Below are positions 1 through 16,519 of a stretch of 64,000 bases of DNA, piece after piece; the stretch's first letter is position 1; every line of letters begins with the position of its first letter. The position numbers and the translations under genes were made by a program. The DNA comes from Dioscorea cayenensis subsp. rotundata (Eukaryota > Streptophyta > Magnoliopsida > Dioscoreales > Dioscoreaceae): assembly GCF_009730915.1 (NCBI RefSeq), contig NC_052489.1, positions 30,869,916 through 30,933,915 of the forward strand, in the 5' to 3' direction. The notes beneath the pieces were generated by a model. That model had not been told where the DNA came from. It saw nothing but the letters and a program-made list of their open reading frames with translations, and ran no database searches.

Positions 1-87
1 TTGAAAGTACCGGAAAAAACAACTCTCATATTAGATTGTTGAAGGGAGGTGCTTCATGGATTTAGCCTTTTAGGGATTGGTGATTGA

Positions 88-3163
<3,076 letters not shown>

Positions 3164-3767
3164 CATTTGCTTCTGCAACTCTAGTCATTATAATTTTTCG
3201 ACAGAAGCTCAGCCATTTCGCAATGCTTCCTTTTGCAAGATCATTCATCCTCAGCAGATACTAATGGCGCGATGAACCATTTTTTTTTTTGTTGTTATCA
3301 AACATGTGTTCCTAATGATCATGTCATCCCTGTTAATGTTTTGCCATCTCTCTGGATGATGATGATAATGATGGGTTTCATGTATTTCTTAGTTTTGAGT
3401 TGTTTATCTCCCCTTACATTGCAACTCTTTATCATAAATTATTATGAATTGCAACAAAAACTTTTATGATATTTTCTGAGTTCATGATTTATTGGTGGTT
3501 GAGTTAGACTCATGTTCAATTGTTATGTTAAACTCCTGATATTTTAAAAATATATATATATATATATATAAATTAAAAGAAAAATTAAAGATCAGGTTAT
3601 TAATTAATAAATAAATAGATAAAATAAATAAATAAACAAACACTTAAAAGATCCGAAAATTAAAACCCCATCTTTGATTTTACCCACCCACCTCGTGAAC
3701 TTCAAACTTCTTTGCGTGGATGCAAATTTAGGGTTGGGGTTCTGCTGGCGGACTTGAGCTGCGGGCA
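3164..3767. other. Intergenic: helicase 3'UTR and STR6-like promoter
   Basis: This spacer between two genes on the same strand holds the helicase 3' untranslated region and the upstream region of the next gene. It has a (TA)n run at about 3550-3570 and an AT-rich stretch to 3660. I see no coding potential: the open frames here are short and resemble nothing I know. Confidence 0.6.
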
Positions 3768-6700
3768 ATGGCGGAGAGCCTCCGTGATGGGGAAGGAGGA
3801 GAAGGGGTCCTCCTCTACTATAAATACGCCGACGTACCTGATGTGGCTGCACTCGCGAGCTTCTATGAGTCCCGTTGCCGTGCCCTCGGTCTCCTCGGTC
3901 GCGTCCGCGTCGCTCCCCATGGCGTCAATGTCACTGTGAGCCCCTGGCCTTTACTCGCTTTGTGCTCGGATCTCTCACTGTCGTTGGTTTTTCTCTGGGT
4001 GTGTGGAATTTGATGCAGAATCGCAGTATTAGTTCCTATTTCTTTAAGGAATTGGAAGAATCTGGCATTCTGGATGTTTTTTTGTCTTTTCATCTAATCT
4101 GATTGATCCATGAATGCCAAAGAGAATGATACTCAATTTTTATCATGTTTAAGAAGTCACAAGTCGTGTAAAAAAAAAAAAGTGTTTTTGAAACCGATTG
4201 GTTTGGATGAAGTTCTTGGGAAAATTGTGGAGATTAGTGGAACTTTGTTACTGCCTTCTTCTAATGAGCAAAACCAGATGGGTAAATAAATAAAAGGAAA
4301 CATGTAGGGCATTTTGATCCTTTTTTTCCATCGATTTCCCTTTTTGTTTTACTTTCCCTCTATCTGGTGTAGAGTAGATTCTCATGATTGACTGTACTTT
4401 TTGCATTTATTTGTTCTCTTTCACATTGGCAGATTGGTGGGAAGATGTCATTACTTAGGAAGCACATTGCGGAAATGAGGTCTGACACCTTATTTGATGG
4501 AACTGACTTCAAACTTGCATCCTGTCATCAACCTTCTAATGAGAAGATTGCGAAGGAGTGCGGATTCACAGACCTCTCTGTTCGTATTGTCAAGGTTTTC
4601 TCTCGCACCTGAAAGGCCTGTTGTTGGTCTTCTTTGCATTTAGTTCGTCAAGAGAATGACAATTTGTTTTAGGATTATCTGGCTTGCAATTTTCTATCCT
4701 TTGTTCACTTGTAAGGTTTGTGATTGTCAGATATGGATTCTCACAACCTATTCAATATTTTTTGTTCCACTTAATAATTCAAGATGGTTCTCGTCATCTT
4801 TTCAGGAATTAGTTACTTTGAGTTCAAATCCTTCACTGAAGTTACCAGAAATTTCCAATGTTGGAAGGCATCTCTCAGCAATGGATTTCCATTCTTTTCT
4901 CCAAGATGCTGCTGGTATGCTGGGTTTCTGCCAATTGAAAGTTCAATATGAAAATTCAAAATATCAGCACCAAATTTTATTTATTTTTTATTGTTGTGGA
5001 TTTTCTGCATGGGAGAGATGTTAAGTTATCCATTCATTTTCAATGATGATTTTGTGGATGAAGCTGGCTTGCTGATGAAGGTATACCCTTGCCAGAAAAT
5101 GCTGTGGACTCTCAGGAGTCTGTGCGTCAGAAACTAATTTTATTGGACGCAAGGAAATCTATATGAGACAAGGATTGGCAAGTTCAAGATTTCTAATGTG
5201 GAGACTTTAGATCCAGAAATAAGACAATACAGTGATTTACCCGCTTGGATTGATGAACATTCTGAGCAACTGCGTGGCAAACAAGTCCTTATGTAAGCAC
5301 TCACATGTCAAACTTATACGTCAGTCCCATGACCTTTGGGAGCATTCATTTTTTTCCCAATAATAATCTAGGATTTCTATATATATATATGTTTAACTGA
5401 TGAGCTTATTAAGAGTCGGCTGCCTTTGTCAAGAAATGTCAGTATTTAAAGTTCATGATATGAAGTTGATGCGCTATAGCTTGTTAGAGTATACAACTGT
5501 CTCACAACTTTTGCCTTTATTTTATGTCAATTGATGAATTTGTCTCTTTGCAGCACTATAGCAGGCATTGTCTTCTTTCATGCCTTTCGTCTGTTATATG
5601 TGATTTATACTATTATACTGATTGGTTTTTTTCCCTTGTAATATCATTTTGATGCCTTGATACATTTTAAATTGATTGCCGAGTATTGGCTCAAAAGAGT
5701 AGTTGGTAGTACACTATTTATTACAGCCAGTGAAGAATGTGGTTTCTACTGCTTTCAGGTATTGCACTGGTGGCATTAGATGTGAGATGGCATCAGCCTA
5801 CATCCAGTCCAAAGGTGTAGGTTTTGAGAATGTGTTTCAGGTAGACTCTATGTTGTTTTCTTTTTTCTTCTACACAATTACATATTTCTGCACTACATTT
5901 ATTTTAGCTGATGAGTACCTTTCTACAATTAATGTGATTTGGATAATATTTGGGGATACTATTCATAATGGTCATCACACACGAAATAGCTGGACAGTAT
6001 TGGAGCATTCTGCCATATATAGTTAAATATATGTCCTACCTTTATGAAACTTGTTAATATGATAAGTTAGTTCTCTAGGCTATTGGGTTACAGGATTGTG
6101 TAAACTTTTTTAAATTTTGGTGATGCAAATCCTTAACAAGAGTTGCCGTTTCTTCATCAGTGATTATATTCAACACTTTGACATATGCAGTTCTGAACTT
6201 TGTTGTTTTCTTATGCTCTGTGCTAGTTGTTTGGTGGAATTCAAAGATATATGGAGCAATTTCCTAATGGGGGCTATTTTAAAGGAAAGAATTTTGTCTT
6301 TGATCATAGGTGAGGTTTAACTGTTAGTATTTATGATATTGTCAATATTTATGGATATATTGTTAAATATTATTTGAATGAAATATGCTTTGCAGCCTGA
6401 CTCATATGCAAATCTTTGATTTGATGCTGCAGGATATCAGTCGGAAGTCTGGATGGAAATATTCTCGGAGCTTGTCTAATATGTCATTCTCCCTTTGATG
6501 ATTATTCATCTAGGTGCAGATGTAAGCACTGTAGGATGCTTGTATTGGTGTGTTACAGCTGTCAGGTTGGTGGTGATGTCTTTTACTTTTAATTAATGCT
6601 TGTATTCAAGATCACATACCATTCCAAAGACTTAAATATCCAACTTGCCTTATTATCTGTACTAACGTTGATTACATTGAGAGCTTTGTTCTTCTTATCT

Positions 6701-8213
6701 GATGCATCTTACCTGTATTGTTCACTTCTATTTATACTATAATTTTAGATTTGAGTCAAATTTGGCTTCTTTTTTTCTAATAAATATAAAAAGCCATATA
6801 AACAGTTGGATCTGGATATCACCCCCAGCTTATTTCCAACTTTGATTTATACACAAATTGGGTATTTTCAATGGTGAAGATATTCCTGCAGTATATTGGG
6901 TCATTATTGATTACATTCATTGGCATTTTAAAAGATCTTGTTTTTTTTAGGCCTTAGACATATCAATTCTAGTATTTATGCTTAATTGTTGGATAACAGG
7001 GTGACAACAGTGAAAGATATGTCTGCGAGCTGTGCCAGAGACATTGCAAGGGTGACAGAACTTTGCCATTAAAAGACGACAACCCAATGGATTCAGATTT
7101 CACATCTGATTCATCTGAATATACTGCAGTGGAATTAACCTCCTTAGATGGTCGTTCAACTTCTGTCTCTGACAGGCCTAGAAGAAATGGTAAGTTTGCA
7201 TCATATGGATTATCCTTAAGTTATTATCACCAAACCAATTCTTTCTTTCTTTATTTTTTATTTTTTACTTTTACTTGCACCAAACCCATCATCTTGAAAT
7301 TATATGTGAGTTTTAAGACCTTTTCACCAAGTGATATGTTGATAACTTTATGACTTTTGTTTTCAAGGCGTGTTTTTTTTTCTCTTTTTATCCTTGATAT
7401 AATCTACTGATTAGCTAAACATCACAGGTCCTAGCCCTCAAAGGAAGTTAAGGATTCTCTGCTTGCACGGTTTCAGGCAGAATGCGTCAAGTTTCAAAGG
7501 AAGGACATCTTCACTGGCTAAAAAACTTAAGAGTATGGTAGAGTTCACTTTCATTGATGCGCCACATGAGCTACCGTTTATTTATCAAGAACGGCCTAGC
7601 AAAGCAGAACAAAACTCCAAGAGCTCTTCATCGGAGCAGCCTCCAAATTTAAGCAATTCAATCCAGCAACCGTCACCGCAAGAGAACAGCAAGAAACGAT
7701 TTGCATGGCTGGTTGCTTCCGACTCTAACCACACCAAAGAATTAGGCTGGAGGATGGCAGATATGCCATTTGATCCTCTGCAGTATCAGCAACAAACATC
7801 TGGATTCGAAGAATCCTATAACTATATCAGGCAAGTGGTATCACATTCGGGCCCCTTTGATGGGATCCTTGGTTTCTCACAAGGAGCCGCCATGGCTGCC
7901 TTGATCTGTGAGAAGCAACAGAGAAACCATGGCAACCATGACAATCTTGACTTTCAGATTTGCAATCTTATGTTCTGGCTTCTCAGCATGTCTGGATACA
8001 ATTGGCAAGGGTTCCATAAAATGCCCATCATTGCATATCTTCGGTCATAAACAGGGCCAAGACAGGCAGATTAGACCTGATGTTAGCAGAGAACTTGTTC
8101 AATTGTTTGACGAAGAGTGTGCCGTGGTCATTGAGCATGACCTTGGTCATATAATCCCGACACAGTCGCCATACATTGATCAGGTTAAAGAATTCCTTGT
8201 TCGTTTTGTATGA
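3768..8213 (+). CDS. STR6: Rhodanese-like domain protein fused to an FSH1-type serine hydrolase (Arabidopsis STR6-like)
   Basis: Nine exons: 3768-3935, 4433-4594, 4806-4914, 5081-5292, 5759-5840, 6227-6309, 6433-6565, 7000-7189 and 7428-8213, giving about 640 residues. Domain order: an N-terminal region of the YceA/TrhO kind; a rhodanese domain with active-site loop CTGGIRC (Cys about 219); a Cys-rich, probably zinc-binding segment across exons 7-8; and a C-terminal alpha/beta hydrolase with LHGFRQNA, nucleophile elbow GFSQG (Ser about 529) and a late GHIIPT histidine. The order matches plant rhodanese-like protein 6, whose substrate is unknown to me. TrhO proteins hydroxylate tRNA uridine in bacteria, so a tRNA-related role is only inference. 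Two extra bases break the frame, at 5155-5157 (A run) and 7952-7954 (T run). The exon sum is divisible by three only when both are discounted. The exon 4 acceptor at 5080 was chosen because it keeps frame into the LILLDAR block. Confidence 0.9.
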
Positions 8214-8705
8214 AGCCAATGATTATCTTAAATATTTATCAACTCTTTGTATTGCTTGTTTTAGGAAGTCAAAACATTTTTTTGCACAAACTTTACTGGC
8301 TTTTATTTTTGCCAACTTGCACTTCAAGAAATGCTTATATTTGTTTCCAATGGGTGCGTAGCATATATAACCATTATCATATTATCAACAACTCCCTGCC
8401 ATCATTTTATGCAACAACTCTCAACCGTGAGTGATAGCACATGACTAACTTTTACTTGATCCTCTACCCAGCAAACTTGAAATTTACCTACAGTAAAGTA
8501 TTGGAGACCTAGGATGCACATCATCAAAATAAAACTTAAAAAGTGTATGGCATAAAAGCAATCAAGAGGCCCTCTGACATTCATACATGGAAACTTACAT
8601 CTCTACTATCAGAAATTTATTTTGTTAGCTTTTAGTATGGGAAATACTCATCAGCCTGGCCTCACTAAAACTTCCGTTCCATCTTTTTGAGTTTTACCAT
8701 GGTTT
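8214..8705. other. Intergenic between convergent 3' ends
   Basis: The rhodanese gene (+) and the J-domain gene (-) converge here. The stretch holds both 3' untranslated regions. I see no gene, repeat array or structured RNA in it. Confidence 0.6.
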
Positions 8706-11700
8706 TTACCCTTTCTTCTTTTTCTTGGAGTTGCCTTTCGAGCTACTGCTGCCGGTTTTGGGAGAAGAGTTCTCATTTGATGTATTAGCATTACCTTCAA
8801 ACATTCCTGCCTGCACTGCATTTTGGAACCACTCAAAGAACTGTTCCTCAGTCATGGGCTCATCCATTGTAGCAGGCATCGGACCGCCACCTCTGTGGGA
8901 GGAGCTTGTTCCCTTGGCGCTGTTATGTCTTGACATTACACTAGTGTTCACATGGAAGCTTGGCTTGTGCGTATTTGCAGGACATCTCATGCCCTGAAAC
9001 GTGTTTACAACACATAATCAGGACGCAAATTTGATGATGTGTGTGACAGTAAAAAAAACACAGATAATGAGAGTAATGACTGTTAGGAAGGTTCTTTTCA
9101 CCAGAGGAGCAAAAACATGAATTCCTAATTATAACAGAAATCCTACTCATGTCATGCTTAGCAGTTGGAACACCTATGTACCATTAGTAGAAGGGCCAGA
9201 ACTTTACCTGACAAATAAACCATTCAGTTGCATCATATATCCGGCTTTCAGCACAGACAAACGCGCATGGTGCTTCCATCTACATAAATTCTAGTCAGTG
9301 AGACAGTAAATACATTGCATAAAACTGCTGATCACAAGTGGCGACAAGTGCACAAGAGAGGAAACAAATATATAGATCATAGAAACAAGCATAAATTGAA
9401 TGGAATCAATGTAGGATGCATAGATTTGTCGTTTATAAGGCAACTTCAATGGTTGCAGTAGTTACCTTCTGCAGTAGTCCAAACAAAAGAGGATGAGACG
9501 ATTGCTCCACCCATCCATCACCATCTTTTGCTTGATGGTAATCTTTGCACTCCTGAAAATCCAGAAAATCATACAGGAACACAGCACTCAGTTAGCAAAT
9601 CTGTTTAAAGAATTAATTTGGACATGTTAGATCAAAATGGTGATAGATTATATTGTAAAAGCAAAAGTGAACCAAGATCAAATACTGTAGTATGTAAGCA
9701 CAAGACTACAAGTATATATATATATATATATATATTTTTAAAAAAAGCAACCTGGCACCATCTTGCTTGGGACTTGGATCTATCCACACAAATCCAGATG
9801 TGAAAATCATTGCACTTCTTGCAGGCTATTCTTCTTGATTCTCCATGAGTCCCATCAGCTTCAGCCTCAAAATGAGTGAATCCAGAACTGAAGAAATTAT
9901 GCCTTCCATTCTGAAGGAGATACAAGCATGGAACCAACTTACAGTCAGATTGTTCTTATATTTGTTTTCATCAATATTAATCCCAAATTTGTATGGAAAA
10001 GAAGAAACTTATCCCATCACGTCTGAATAGGGACCTTACTAAAATAACCTGCCCTTTTTGTCATATAACATTACATTATACTATATTAACTGTTTCATTG
10101 TAATGACGATCTGCTTTATATGTGGTTTACTAGCATGCTTGATATAAAAAAAATTAACTGCCATGCCCATCTTAAACTATGCATGAATTAGCCTTTACCA
10201 TGTACAGGTGAATGCTAACCTATTTACAATAGGATGTGTTCTCAGGATATTCAAACATTTTTTTTTCTGGGAAGAGAGGGGTTGAACAGCACAGAGAACA
10301 ATACCTTTTGTGAAGCAGCCTGGAATCTCCGAAAGTAGTTTAATATCTCTTCCCTCCTTAATTCATCGTCATATGTCTTTCTCTTCAAGGAATCTAGCAG
10401 AACCTGCACAAAAATATGAGCATAAGTCTTCATATAACTTGATATGCAAAGTCAAATCTTCTTTGTGAAGAAAAGAGGCACCTCATATGCATTTTGAAGT
10501 TTTTTGAATGCATCTGCAGCTTTCTCATGGCCCATATTTTTATCAGGATGCACAAGCATTGCCTAGAAAAGCCAAAAGACATGAGAGAATAATGAAAAGA
10601 CTAGCTAGTACCAAGCAAGAAACATGATATAACATTTTAAGTGTTCATGCATTATTACCTTCTTTCTGTATTCTCTCTTAAGGGTGGAGATGTCTACATT
10701 CTCGTAACGGGCAAACCCCAAAGCAGAGTAATGGTCATTACAGTTTAACAGCCGCGCAACTTCATTTTCAGATGTTAACTCAGTCTCAGCCCCACTTGTT
10801 GAGGGGTCACTTGTGCTGCGGTCAGCTGGTCTAGTGGATGAAGATGGGAATGCATCATCTGCAGATGAACCGTTCATATCCTCACCATAGAACTGACCTG
10901 CTCTACCCTGATTTTGCCCAGTATTTGATCCATGCTCACTGATGTTGTTCTTCAAAAAGTGTCCAAGGACATCACTTGATATAAATGACAGATTGAGTCC
11001 AAAAAGTAAACCAATCCATCCAACATAACTTCTAGCACAGTACAAAGAATATAATGTAGTAACTAGGAGTGCCATTCGTTCATGACTCAGAGCAAATGTA
11101 ATACCTGCATAACAAAGAACTAAGATTAAGGTGAATATTGCGAAAGATAAAATGCAAAAACCAAAAACCACCACTTGAATGTAAACAAAAAGTTGACCTC
11201 CAAATAGGACGACAAATCCCGTGGTCCACATGCTGCCGTACAGCCACAAAATTAAGGTAGAACAAAAGGCAACTAGCAGGACAGCAAGAGTTACCCCAAC
11301 AAAAATTCCAACCAAGACAGCAAACACCTGAAAGTAGATGTATACAAAAAGAATAAAGAACTATAGCCACAGGATAATTATAATTTAGAAAGCGTAGTTT
11401 CATACAGTGAAAACTAACGCATATGATGAGATATTATGGAAACTGCCCACTATAACATCAAAGAAGCAGATCATTAGGAAGTAGTTCAAGTTAAAGAAAG
11501 GTGCTCGGTATTAAGACACATGAACAAAATTTACAGCAGATGGAATTCACAAATAAATAGATTTACAAAGATAAACAAGATTGCCAAAAGAATGCAGAAT
11601 TTGATACATCCATAATTACCTAAACGATAAGAAGGACCCGACAACATAATATTTAGTATAGGAGAACAAAACTAGGGAGACAACAATGCCTTATTGTTGT

Positions 11701-12887
11701 TACCAAGAACATAAGAATTCTGGAGAATAGAACTTGAAAAGTAATAAAGAGAGTGATCGCCTTACTGAGATAAGAATGCATGTCGCTCTTAGTTTGCATT
11801 GAAGAAGCAACATTTTCAAAGGAAAAGGAATTTTATCTCCTAAGAGTATATACTAAGGGAACTTTATCTTGTACATGTTTAAGGAGTTTAAAGTTAGTGG
11901 ACACTTCAGTGGAAGCACGCTGTATTTGCATGAATATGCTTTATTTTTGTGATATGAACTTTGCTAGGAGAAAACTAACATGAAGAGTGCGCAAAAAGGA
12001 CATCATAAACAAAATTCAGTTGCAGTAATTGTTGACCCAAAAACGGGAGATAAACAGAACTTACCATAAGTATAACCATCTTTGTGATTCCAGCCATTGC
12101 AGCCATTGATAGGATAGAGCACCAAAGTAAAGTGAAGAAGGATGTTATCCCCAACCGTAGCAGAGAATCAAGCCCCCTAACATTGCAGTCCAGCCAAACC
12201 ATCACTAGAAGAACCATCAGCTTTGCAAATTGTACAACCCGCGCACAAATAATTGGGGAAAAATGCTTGACTTGAACATGCATATTATCACAAGCATCAT
12301 GTATAGCACTTGTTAAAGAGTTGACCCATGGTTTTTGGCGCTCTATCCATCCATTGACTGCTTTTATAATAAACATAATGAAAGATCCTATACTCCTGCA
12401 GACTGCAGTATCTGAGAAAGAAAAAATGCCCATCACATTCTGCCATAATGTACCATCAAATCTGCCCCTTGTAGAATTAGATAATCTGCTCTTGCTGCCA
12501 AGAATTGGCGAGCCATTCCCTCTCAATTGAGATGCATCAGATAACAGACCACTATCTACAGCATCTGCCACTTCACTTGGCACGTCATTTGACTGGTCAG
12601 AACTTGGGATTCCATCATTTAACAAATCATTGGAAGAAACACTGCTGGGTCTTTGCTTATTTTTCTTACCAGTTCCCATCTTGGTATTGTCTCTCTTTCC
12701 AAACCCATTACTTGACCTGCACTTTTCTTCTCCTTTAAAGAGATCATCACCATCCACCACTCTGTCATGTGACAATTTCTCTTCTTTCTCAGTCAGAGGC
12801 ACATCAACAGACTCCGGAACTGAGTATCTTTTTGTTGGATTTATGGCGATCAAAGCCATTCTTCGGCTGGTTACCTTTCCGGGCCAT
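8706..12887 (-). CDS. Membrane-anchored DnaJ protein with Jiv zinc domain (DNAJC14-like)
   Basis: Eight coding exons in transcript order: 12887-12065, 11327-10659, 10562-10482, 10403-10305, 9910-9752, 9552-9466, 9279-9208 and 8993-8706; about 758 residues. The first 150 residues are polar and Ser/Asp-rich. Several hydrophobic segments lie between roughly residues 210 and 370. A J domain follows, with HPD at about 502-504. Next is a Cys-rich block (CKKC, WCQ-ECKDYH, GDGWVEQ, DATEWFICQ) typical of the Jiv90 domain of DNAJC14, and then a basic tail. DNAJC14 is an ER-membrane Hsp70 co-chaperone for membrane-protein export, so a similar role is inferred. I place the start at 12887 (MARKGNQPKNG) rather than at the in-frame ATG 12859, because homologues are expected to begin this way. 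That requires one extra base in the T5 run at 12829-12833. The stop codon is followed in frame by Lys-Pro-Trp-stop. Confidence 0.85.
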
Positions 12888-13609
12888 GGTGTGTTAGCAG
12901 TGTCTATAACAGAAGATATTTACGATGCATTGCCATCCAGATAAATTTGAAAATACCAAGGCCTGGATAGAGATTTTAAAATCAGCACTTGCGAACCTTA
13001 TACAGAAAGAAGATAAATAACAAAATAAACAGACCTAAGGGTATTTTGGTGAGCAGTAGAAGCATGTTTGGCCATCTATATGACACAAAAGGAATAAATT
13101 CAACAGAAAAATTCTCCTTGCTTCCACAAATGGTAGCAGCATCTTGATGACAATAAGCCCAACAACCTTCCTTCCAGAGACAAACAATCTAGATTATATT
13201 CTCTACAATTCAACTTAATTCAATCCTCATCTGCTAGCCTAACTTGGCAAAATTCCTAATCACAGTCATTTGATTAAGAATAAGCCCATAGATGCATAGC
13301 CCAACAAACCTGAATACATTAAAATGAAGCCACTTGTCAAGAATGGTACTTAACCAAACCACCTACTTATAGAGACTTATGATAGGCTCTCCTTGACCAT
13401 CAAACTTATATAAAAATGTTGAAGCTGACAGTAATCTACATAGGTCGGTTTGTCAAACTATCAAAACCAACAAAAGGATCCTAAAGATATGAATCTCTTA
13501 AGTTTAATTCAACCTTGGTTTCAAATCTAACAAAAAAGAAAAGGGCCAAAAACCAATTGCTTTGTTTTAAATATAGTAATTTCAACACAAAAAGTTCTCG
13601 ATCAGGATA

Positions 13610-13656
<47 letters not shown>

Positions 13657-14460
13657 AGATGCCAGAATCCTCACACACTTAAGTGAATTTTGAGCAGCAT
13701 TGCCCAAGATCCATTCAGAGAAGACTTGCTGCAACAAGAATATAACTACTATCCTGCAAATTAAGAGTTCCACTGGGACAACATGCTCCAAAGCAGAATC
13801 AATGCCAAGATCAGTTCTTGCAACTAGGGCACCAAACTGGCTGCCCCAAACGCATCAACAAAGAAATAGTAGGGGAAGAATCGTACAATCCTATTAGTAA
13901 CTCTCTATAATCCACAGGTAGTCCCCTCCCTTTCAAGAATCGAATACAAGTTTCACACCTCCATGACCGCAGGCAAAGCACAATTAAACAAGGACACAAA
14001 CACAAGTTTCAGGAACATAATCAGAGGGCAACAAGGAATAAGAAAACACAACAAGAACACAAACACATAAAAGAAACACATATAGCACACATCCAACCAT
14101 TTCAGCAACTACTTGAGGTGCAAGAAAACCCCAGATTTTGGGGGAAAAACAAAGATTGAAACAAAGGTACGAAGACACAAATTTATCGACTTTATTCACA
14201 CCAAGAAACCACAAAACCATCAAAGAACTCCAAATCCGCAACGAAAAGCATCAAAAACTCGCCATTCTAATCGCTACATAGATGCTAAAACTCACAGGAT
14301 TTCAGATAATTGGCGAAAAATAGGGTTTAAAGCGATGAAACCTTGGCGACTCGATGGTCGGACGATCCAAAGATGAGACTACCTTCGAATCATCAGCCGC
14401 TTCACAGTCAGAGTCCAGAGATGGGTTTTGAGGCTGGAGATTGTGCTCTTTTTCCCTGAA
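12888..14460 (-). promoter_or_regulatory. 5' leader of the J-domain gene with a predicted 1.48-kb 5'UTR intron
   Basis: On the minus strand a good acceptor (TTATAG) sits at 12904, 16 bases before the start codon. A good donor (GAAG/GTAGTC) sits at 14382 next to a GC-richer stretch, 14383-14460, that looks like the first non-coding exon. The intervening DNA has no conserved coding. It contains a (TTA)n microsatellite. Long first introns in the leader are common in plant housekeeping genes and can enhance expression; that is inference here. Confidence 0.55.
13608..13652. repeat. (TTA)n microsatellite, about 15 units
   Basis: A perfect trinucleotide run inside the predicted 5'UTR intron of the J-domain gene. 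It produces a spurious poly-Asn / poly-Ile open frame on the minus strand. Confidence 0.95.
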
Positions 14461-16418
14461 TGGCCTACTGTGAGAACGAAACCAGTTGTCGATATCTTAT
14501 GAAATGAATTACAAATCCCAAAATTTTTCACACACCATAATTAATTAATTTTACAGTTTACTTCTCAATTACACTTACTATTCTATCAATTTATTCTATC
14601 TTATAGTATATTTTTTTTTTAACATTATTTATTTACACATAAATTTTTATTTAATTTATTATTTTCTCGTCTTAGAAAAGTTGAGGGGCATTTTCTCATT
14701 GTCGGTCACTTTTATGATATAAATATTACAAAAGTAAGTTGTTAAGAATAATTTTTTTATATCAGATTTTGTGCACGATTTGTAAATAAGTAAAACTTAG
14801 AGGGACTTTTTGGCTATTTTCTGAGATAAATAAATATTATTATTGTTATAATTTTTATTAAACAAAAATAAAGGAAGAAATCTATAATTCTTCTAATTTT
14901 ATAAAAATTTTCACAAATTTCATTACCCATAAAAATATTACTTTTTAAATTATTTTGTAAATTTTAACTTCATATAAAGTTGCCCAAATGTTCTAATGTC
15001 ACCCATGAGCATCGCTTATGCGGCATTCTTGACACTTGACTAGAGGGGTGGTAAAGCTCATTTATACGTTACATGTGTTCATGAGGAAGATGAGCTTACT
15101 ATGGCAACGAGGCTATGCTCGGTGTTGAAGAGGAAGGGTTGTAACTCATAGAAATAGTAATATTTTTGTTTTATAAAAGTTGGTAAATTAATAACAATAA
15201 AAAATTGAATAATCGTAAAACATGAACAATGTTAGAGGGACTAATCGAGAAAATTATAAACCTTTATAGGATGGAGAGGTAAATTTATTTTATTATCTTT
15301 ATAAGCAAAATGTGTGGTTGCTTAAATTTTTTTTTGAGAAATAAGTGTTGTCGAAATGATAAGTATGGAATTATATGATCATTTACATTGTTTAATGACC
15401 TTCTGAAGTGTACTTATATGACTTGAAAATCTTCCTATCATGTAATATCGCAAAGAACAAATATACTAACTTCTAACAAAAAGATCCACATGAATCTAGA
15501 AAATAATACCAGAGCATGTAACAATGCATAAATAGTACTTGTTATATACGTCTTGTTTTGAATATTACTCCTCTTTTGTTTTATTTGTTAATTGACTATA
15601 ATTAGGTGGTCGTTCAAACAATTAATAATGAATTAATGTGTTGTTATACAAAATATTTAAAAAAAGTCAATGTCTTTAAACGGACGTGGTAAAAGTTAAA
15701 AAAATAGAAATTAAATTATTAATTTTTATATCTTTTCAACAAATAATATATATATATATATATATATATGAGTCACGAGTTCACTATCATCAGCCAATCT
15801 TTTTTATTTTCATAGCGTGCTCTCTCGGAAAAGATATAAAAGTCCCTAATTTGTTCAATTATACATCCGGAACAAGTAGAGGACAAAAAAACAGATCATA
15901 GCAAAGAAAAGACATGGATGACTAATGATGCCCATCAATCTGAAAAATTACACCTGTCTCTGATTTGGTAATAATTAAGATCAGGCGCAATAACAACATG
16001 AAAATTCCCAACATTTATTAAAAAAATAGTAATAATTATAAATTTGAAATATAATTTGGTGATTTCATATTTCATCATTATGCAAATCAAAAATTTAAAA
16101 TTAATATCAAATAAAATTTAGTGATTTAGATCATAAAAGCAATTTCTAAGTACCAAACTTCAATTAACTACTACAATCATAAGCACCCCCAACAGCGTTA
16201 ATAAGAGATCATAATTATCACAAAAAGAAAATATAAAAAAAAAACAAAAAAAAGCAAACAAAGAGATCAAACTAAAAAAAAAATTTTAAAACAGGGCGTC
16301 AATAAGGTCATAATTATGGATCATAATAAAAAAAGAGCCGTTCATATGATCATCATCACATAGATCGCATAAGAAAGCAAAATCTCGTAATCCAACGGTC
16401 TGATTTGGATGGCAGAGC
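14461..16418. other. AT-rich intergenic DNA between divergent genes
   Basis: This is the shared upstream region of the J-domain gene (-) and TIC236 (+). It is very AT-rich, with a (TA)n run at about 15747-15769 and A-rich tracts near 16230-16290. A short, less AT-rich island at 15000-15150 holds a 34-codon open frame of no recognisable family. I see no gene. Confidence 0.6.
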
Positions 16419-16428
16419 TGTTATTTAA
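16419..16428 (+). promoter_or_regulatory. TATA-like element upstream of TIC236
   Basis: TTATTTAAGG lies just before a GC-richer, CT-rich segment that looks like a first leader exon. Transcription would start near 16450-16460. This is a weak, single-motif call. Confidence 0.35.
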
Positions 16429-16519
16429 GGACGATTGTGAGGGCAATCGGGGGTATCCAAGTGGAATAATCGTGCCCTCTCCTTTGGCTTCGAAACAAGG
16501 CACATCGGAGAAGCAAACC

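Noticed and set aside
8725-8997. Plus-strand open frame over the last J-domain exon
   Set aside because: It is the antisense shadow of a conserved exon.
13481-13791. Poly-Asn and poly-Ile frames on the minus strand
   Set aside because: They are translations of the (TTA)n microsatellite.
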